The notes beneath the pieces were generated by a model. That model was not told where the DNA came from. It made no database searches and worked only from the letters and a program-made list of their open reading frames with translations. A stretch of 18,356 nucleotides of DNA from an uncultured Clostridia bacterium (lineage in GTDB: Bacteria; Bacillota; Clostridia; TANB77; CAG-508): assembly GCA_934149155.1 (NCBI GenBank), contig CAKPDZ010000029.1, forward strand, positions 1 through 18,356, given 5' to 3'. The position numbers and the translations under genes were made by a program. Positions 14,412 to 18,356 of this stretch are shown here, in pieces (the stretch's first letter is position 1; every line of letters starts with the position of its first letter).

Positions 14412-14429
14412 AAGTTTAAAAAACTTTTT
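14412..14429 (+). terminator. Weak hairpin terminator
   Basis: AAGTTT (14412-14417) pairs with AAACTT (14421-14426) around an AAA loop, followed by three more T residues. The six-bp A/T-rich stem is weak, so read-through into fucO is possible. Confidence 0.35.
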
Positions 14430-14479
14430 ATATAAATTCAAAAGAAATTTTTAAAAATCAAAAGAAGGAGTGAAAAAAT

Positions 14480-15643
14480 ATGTCAGTAAACAAATTTGTT
14501 TTAAATGAAACATCATATTTTGGAAAAGGAGCGAGAGAAGAATTACCAGAGGAAATTCGTAAAAGAAAATTCAATAAGGTATTAGTAGTAACAGACAAAG
14601 CATTATTTGAATGCGGAGTAACAGCAAGAGTAACAGAAGTATTAGATAGAGCAGGAATAGCTTATGAAGTATATTCAGAAGTAAAACCGAACCCAACAAT
14701 CAAAAATGTATTAGATGGTGTAGAAGCATGCAAAAAAGCAGGTGCAGATGTTATAGTAGCAGTTGGAGGGGGATCAAGTATTGATACAGCTAAAGGAATA
14801 TCAATAGTTATGACAAACCCAGACAGAGCAGATATAGTATCATTAAATGGTGCATCAAATACAGAAAACAGAGGTATGCCAATAATAGCATTACCAACAA
14901 CATCAGGAACAGCAGCAGAAGTAACAATAAATTATGTAATAACAGATGAAGAAAGAGAAGTTAAAATGGTATGTGTTGATCCACATGATGTTCCAATATT
15001 AGCAATTGTAGATTCAGATTTAATGGCCTCTATGCCAAAATCAATTGCAGCAGCAACAGGAATGGATGCATTAACACATGCAGTAGAAGGATATATCACA
15101 AAAGCACACAACACAATGTCAGATATGTTCCATATTCAAGCAATTAAATTAATCTTTAAGTATTTACCAGCAGCTGTAAATGAAAAAGACGAAAAAGCAG
15201 TTGAAATGATGGGATTAGCTCAATACATTGCAGGAATGGGATTCTCAAATGTAGGTTTAGGAATTGTACATTCAATGGCTCATCAATTAGGAGCTGTTTA
15301 TGATACACCTCATGGTTTAGCAAATGCAATATTATTACCAACAGTTATGAGATTTAATGGAGAAAATCCAGCAACTGCACAAAGATTTAGAGAAATCTTA
15401 TGCGAAATTGGTAGACCAGATGCAGCAAACTTAAATGATCAAGATGTTATAAATACATTTGTATGGATGATTTCTGAACTTTCTAAATCAGTTGGAATTA
15501 CTCAAACAGTTAGAGAAGTTGGAGCAAGAGAAGAAGATTTTGGAATGTTAGCTGATAAAGCTATGCAAGATCCTTGTAAACCAGGTAACCCAAGAGAAGT
15601 TTCAAGAGAGGACTTTATAGAATTATTTAGAAGAGCATTTTAA
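14480..15643 (+). CDS. fucO: Lactaldehyde/1,2-propanediol oxidoreductase, iron-dependent
   Basis: An iron-containing alcohol dehydrogenase of the FucO type. FucO reduces L-lactaldehyde to L-1,2-propanediol with NADH, the fermentative end of fucose and rhamnose breakdown. It is 387 aa, the usual size. The NAD-binding GGGSSIDTAK lies near residue 97, with PTTSGTAAEVT after it. The segment INYVITDEEREVKMVCVDPH is close to E. coli FucO as I remember it. The metal ligands are D196 and H200 (DALTH), H264 (VHSMAH) and H278 (PHG). High similarity along the whole chain favours FucO over other iron alcohol dehydrogenases, but butanol or ethanol reduction cannot be excluded. AAGGAG is 9 bases before ATG. 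No fucose or rhamnose catabolic gene lies next to it. Confidence 0.88.
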   Translation: MSVNKFVLNETSYFGKGAREELPEEIRKRKFNKVLVVTDKALFECGVTARVTEVLDRAGIAYEVYSEVKPNPTIKNVLDGVEACKKAGADVIVAVGGGSSIDTAKGISIVMTNPDRADIVSLNGASNTENRGMPIIALPTTSGTAAEVTINYVITDEEREVKMVCVDPHDVPILAIVDSDLMASMPKSIAAATGMDALTHAVEGYITKAHNTMSDMFHIQAIKLIFKYLPAAVNEKDEKAVEMMGLAQYIAGMGFSNVGLGIVHSMAHQLGAVYDTPHGLANAILLPTVMRFNGENPATAQRFREILCEIGRPDAANLNDQDVINTFVWMISELSKSVGITQTVREVGAREEDFGMLADKAMQDPCKPGNPREVSREDFIELFRRAF

Positions 15644-15655
15644 TAAAATATTATA

Positions 15656-15691
15656 AAAAATGGCAAGGTTTTTGAAAACTTTGCTATTTTT
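15656..15691 (+). terminator. Terminator of fucO
   Basis: Bases 15656-15672 pair with 15675-15691 in a stem of about 15-16 bp with two G-U pairs and a tight loop. The 3' arm ends in five T residues. The A-rich left side makes it potentially bidirectional. Confidence 0.8.
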
Positions 15692-15704
15692 GCAATTAAA
15701 AAGC

Positions 15705-15733
15705 TTGCAATTCACATAATAATATGATAATAT
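15705..15733 (+). promoter_or_regulatory. Promoter of the T-box/galM-like/valS transcript
   Basis: TTGCAA (15705-15710) and TAATAT (15728-15733) are 17 bases apart, with TGA before the -10 (extended -10). Initiation near 15740 would start the T-box leader. Confidence 0.7.
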
Positions 15734-15739
15734 ATTGGC

Positions 15740-16003
15740 ATAATAATAAAAACGAAGAAAAAGAGGAGTACATTTATACTTATTTAGTAGAGAAAAGAAG
15801 TCATAGGCTGAAAGCTTCTTAAACTAAGGTAAATGGAAGGTAGCTTTAGAGTTGATAATCTGACAATAAACTTAAGATTATCCGTATGCTGCGTTAAAGC
15901 AAAATGAGATGTTATCCAAAAATAAAATAGATAATAATTAAGGTGGTACCGTGAGATATAAACTCGCCCTTATGCAAATAAGCATATAGGCGAGTTATTT
16001 TTT
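15740..16003 (+). promoter_or_regulatory. T-box riboswitch specific for tRNA-Val, with its terminator
   Basis: A leader that senses uncharged tRNA and lets transcription continue when valine is short. The 5' side of the specifier loop is AGTA (15767-15770). Above it CATTTA (15771-15776) pairs with TAAATG (15830-15835). On the 3' side stands GAA (15836-15838), one base, then the specifier GTA (15840-15842), a valine codon. GAG (15849-15851) and CGTTA follow in the usual order. The T-box core is AGGTGGTACCGTG (15941-15953); its TGGT at 15944-15947 would pair with an ACCA acceptor end, as expected for tRNA-Val. The terminator pairs AACTCGCC (15961-15968) with GGCGAGTT (15989-15996), followed by a T-run to 16003. 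Exact ends are inferred. Confidence 0.9.
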
Positions 16004-16026
16004 CGTAGCAGAAAGGAGAGAAAAAG

Positions 16027-16845
16027 ATGTTAAAAATCAAAACAAAAAAACAAGGAGCAGAATTAACAAGTATACAACATAATGGAAAAGAAATGTTATT
16101 TGATGGTAAAGCATTTTGGAACCGTCAATCACCAATACTATTTCCAATAGTAGGACAAATAAAAGACTCGAAAACAGAAATAGAAGGACAAATATATGAA
16201 ATGTCACAACATGGATTTGCAAGAGACATGGAATTTGAACAAATTGAAGAAAATCATTATATATTAACATATAATGAAGAAACACTAAAAAAATATCCAT
16301 ATAAATTCGAATTACATGTAATATATCAAATAATGGAAGACACATTACAAGTAGAATATCAAGTGAAAAACATAGACAACAAGAAGATATATTTTGGACT
16401 AGGCGGACATCCAGCATTTAGTTGTGATTATAGTACAGGACAATATGAAATAGTATTTGATGAAAAAGAAGATAAAATAGAATTCTTAAAATTAAAAAAT
16501 GGATTAATAGATACAGAAAAAGCCAACAGTATTTTAGAAAATAACAAAATACATCTAACAGCTAATATATTTGACAATGATGCAATAATAATGAAAAATA
16601 TAAAATCAAATAAAGTTATTTTGCAGAATAAAGAAACAAATAAAAAAATATTAGAATTTGATTTTACAGACTTTCCATATTTGGCACTATGGTCAAAAAA
16701 AGGAGCACCATTCGTCTGTATAGAACCATGGCAGAATACAGCAGATAGAATCGATAGTAATCAAATTTTTAAAGACAAAGAAAATATAAAACAATTAGAA
16801 CCAAATGAAATATTTTCTTGTCAGTATAAAGTAAAATTTTATTAA
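16027..16845 (+). CDS. Aldose 1-epimerase family protein (GalM/LacX-like)
   Basis: Predicted sugar mutarotase or related epimerase, 272 aa, a single beta-sandwich domain of the LacX-like branch. Visible signatures are SPILFPIVGQI near residue 35, HGFARDMEF, the catalytic His in GLGGHPAFS (H128) and the catalytic Glu in CIEPWQNTADR (E233). Both catalytic residues are kept, so it should be active on some aldose or aldose phosphate; the substrate cannot be read from sequence. The ATG at 16027 has GAAAGGAG 8 bases upstream. It lies directly downstream of the valine T-box terminator and only 15 bases before valS, so it shares valine-dependent control. A sugar enzyme in that position is unusual. 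Confidence 0.88.
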   Translation: MLKIKTKKQGAELTSIQHNGKEMLFDGKAFWNRQSPILFPIVGQIKDSKTEIEGQIYEMSQHGFARDMEFEQIEENHYILTYNEETLKKYPYKFELHVIYQIMEDTLQVEYQVKNIDNKKIYFGLGGHPAFSCDYSTGQYEIVFDEKEDKIEFLKLKNGLIDTEKANSILENNKIHLTANIFDNDAIIMKNIKSNKVILQNKETNKKILEFDFTDFPYLALWSKKGAPFVCIEPWQNTADRIDSNQIFKDKENIKQLEPNEIFSCQYKVKFY

Positions 16846-16860
16846 AAGGAGACGGTAAAA

Positions 16861-18356
16861 ATGAGTAAAAGAAAATTAAATGACAAATACAATCCAAAAG
16901 AATTTGAAGAAAAATTATATGATGAATGGGAACAAAAAGGCTATTTTAAGCCATCAATGGATAAAACAAAGGAAAGCTATTGTATAGTAATGCCACCACC
17001 AAATGTAACAGGAAAGTTACACATGGGACATGCATTAGATGGAACATTACAAGATGTATTAATAAGATATAAAAGAATGAGTGGATATAACACTTTATGG
17101 ATTCCGGGAACTGACCATGCTGCAATAGCAACAGAAGTAAAAGTTGTAGAAAAAATGAAAAAAGAAGAAGGTTTAACAAAAGCTGACATCACAAGAGAAC
17201 AATTTTTAGAGAGAGCTTGGGCATGGACAAAAGAATATGGAGGAACAATCCAAAAACAACAACGTAGACTTGGATGCTCATGTGATTGGGATAGAACAAG
17301 ATTCACAATGGATGAAGGATTATCAGATGCTGTTTTAGAACAATTTGTAAATTTATATAATAAAGGCTTAATATATAAAGGAACAAGAATGATAAACTGG
17401 TGCCCATCATGCCATACATCAATATCTGATGCAGAAGTAGAATTTGAAGAAGAAGCATCACATTTATGGCATATTAGGTATCAAATAAAAGGCACAGACA
17501 AATATGTAATTGTAGCAACAACAAGACCTGAAACAATGCTTGGAGATACAGCAGTAGCAGTACATCCAGATGATGAAAGATATAAAGACATTGTAGGAAA
17601 AACATGTATACTACCAATAATGAATAAAGAAATTCCAATAATTGCAGATGACTTTGTAGAAAAAGACTTTGGAACAGGATGTGTAAAAATTACACCAGCA
17701 CATGATATGAATGACTATCAAGCAGGACTAAGAAATAATTTGGAAATTGTAGAAGTATTTGATGATAGTTCAATAATGGGAGATTTAGTACCAGAATACA
17801 AAGGTTTAACCACATTAGAAGCACGTAAATTAATAGTTAAAAAGTTAGAAGAAATAGGAGCACTTGTAAAAACAGAAGACTATACTCACAATGTTGGAAA
17901 ATGTTACAGATGTCATAATACAATAGAACCAAGAATTTCTGAACAATGGTTTGTGAAGATGAAAGAATTAGCAGAACCTGCAATAAAAGCAGTAAAAGAA
18001 GATGACATTAAATTTATTCCAAAAAGATATGAAAAAACATATTTTAACTGGATGGAAAATATTCAAGATTGGTGTATATCTCGTCAATTATGGTGGGGAC
18101 ACAGAATTCCTGCATACTATTGTGACGAATGTGGACATATCAATGTAAGTAAAACAGCACCAGAAAAATGTGAAAAATGCGGTTCAACAAAATTACATCA
18201 AGATGAAGACTCATTAGATACATGGTTCAGTTCAGCATTATGGCCATTTTCAACATTAGGTTGGCCACATGAAACAGAAGATTTAAAAACATTTTATCCA
18301 ACAAATGTATTAGTAACAGGATATGATATAATATTCTTCTGGGTAGCAAGAATGAT
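16861..18356 (+). CDS. valS: Valyl-tRNA synthetase, 5' part (runs off the window)
   Basis: Charges tRNA-Val with valine. About 498 codons are present of a family length near 880; the KMSKS loop and C-terminal anticodon and coiled-coil domains lie beyond the window. The class I signature is PPPNVTGKLHMGHAL (HMGH at residues 54-57), followed by GTDHAAIATEVKV, where many homologues have GTDHAGIATQ. The editing domain shows ATTRPETMLGDTAVAVHP and TPAHDMNDY. Cysteine pairs (CPSC, CYRC, CDEC, CEKC) suggest zinc sites. The segment NIQDWCISRQLWWGHRIPAYYC is typical of ValRS. AAGGAG is 9 bases before the ATG. The upstream T-box with a GUA specifier fits this gene. Confidence 0.97.
   Translation, partial: MSKRKLNDKYNPKEFEEKLYDEWEQKGYFKPSMDKTKESYCIVMPPPNVTGKLHMGHALDGTLQDVLIRYKRMSGYNTLWIPGTDHAAIATEVKVVEKMKKEEGLTKADITREQFLERAWAWTKEYGGTIQKQQRRLGCSCDWDRTRFTMDEGLSDAVLEQFVNLYNKGLIYKGTRMINWCPSCHTSISDAEVEFEEEASHLWHIRYQIKGTDKYVIVATTRPETMLGDTAVAVHPDDERYKDIVGKTCILPIMNKEIPIIADDFVEKDFGTGCVKITPAHDMNDYQAGLRNNLEIVEVFDDSSIMGDLVPEYKGLTTLEARKLIVKKLEEIGALVKTEDYTHNVGKCYRCHNTIEPRISEQWFVKMKELAEPAIKAVKEDDIKFIPKRYEKTYFNWMENIQDWCISRQLWWGHRIPAYYCDECGHINVSKTAPEKCEKCGSTKLHQDEDSLDTWFSSALWPFSTLGWPHETEDLKTFYPTNVLVTGYDIIFFWVARM

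Noticed and set aside
15853..15896. GTA at 15894-15896 as the T-box specifier
   Set aside because: It lies beyond the GAG turn and outside the specifier loop. The GTA at 15840-15842 follows GAA plus one base opposite AGTA, as the T-box structure requires.
1..18356. CRISPR arrays, tRNA or rRNA genes, phage genes, insertion-sequence transposases
   Set aside because: Reading both strands, I found no regularly spaced repeats, no tRNA-like cloverleaf with a conserved T-loop, and no transposase, integrase or phage-structural motifs.

Overview
The window reads as chromosomal DNA of a very AT-rich, low-GC Gram-positive bacterium, most likely an uncultured gut member of the Clostridia. The grounds are a RemA/DUF370 gene, a T-box leader upstream of valS, a GGGtGRT-family protein, a FucO-type iron alcohol dehydrogenase, AGA/ATA-rich codon use and strong purine-rich ribosome binding sites. 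Every gene I can support lies on the + strand. The species cannot be named from this sequence alone.

Layout. (a) 1-1640: the 3' end of a GGGtGRT-family gene, then enolase with its own terminator. (b) 1632-2361: a promoter, one unrecognised 193-aa gene and two back-to-back terminators. (c) 2348-5855: a complete dTDP-L-rhamnose operon in the order rfbD-rfbA-rfbC-rfbB, closed by a long palindrome. (d) 5884-9775: a housekeeping run of yqeK, rsmE, an unknown four-helix membrane protein, yicC, remA, rpoZ and gmk. (e) 9776-10720: an accessory-looking island with a 150-bp element bearing 26-bp perfect inverted ends, then a DUF4160/DUF2442 pair with its own promoter and terminator. (f) 10800-13669: priA and def, separated by a second structured element. 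(g) 13688-15691: a membrane-anchored exported protein of unknown function and a lactaldehyde/propanediol reductase (FucO). (h) 15705-18356: a promoter, a valine-type T-box riboswitch, an aldose-1-epimerase-family gene and valS, which runs off the end.

How the parts fit. The four rfb genes convert glucose-1-phosphate to dTDP-L-rhamnose for cell-surface glycans, but no glycosyltransferase is visible. Regions d to f correspond to the conserved Firmicutes block yloC-remA-gmk-rpoZ-coaBC-priA-def-fmt. Here rpoZ and gmk are swapped, coaBC is absent with the island in its place, and fmt does not follow def. The T-box has a readable GUA valine specifier and a TGGT acceptor-binding bulge, so uncharged tRNA-Val should switch on both the sugar-epimerase gene and valS.

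Most of the window is ordinary core genome. I see no convincing undescribed defence or mobile system. The items most worth a second look are the valine T-box driving a sugar epimerase, the two structured inverted-repeat elements, the DUF4160/DUF2442 island at the coaBC position, and the unrecognised genes at 1702, 7274 and 13750.
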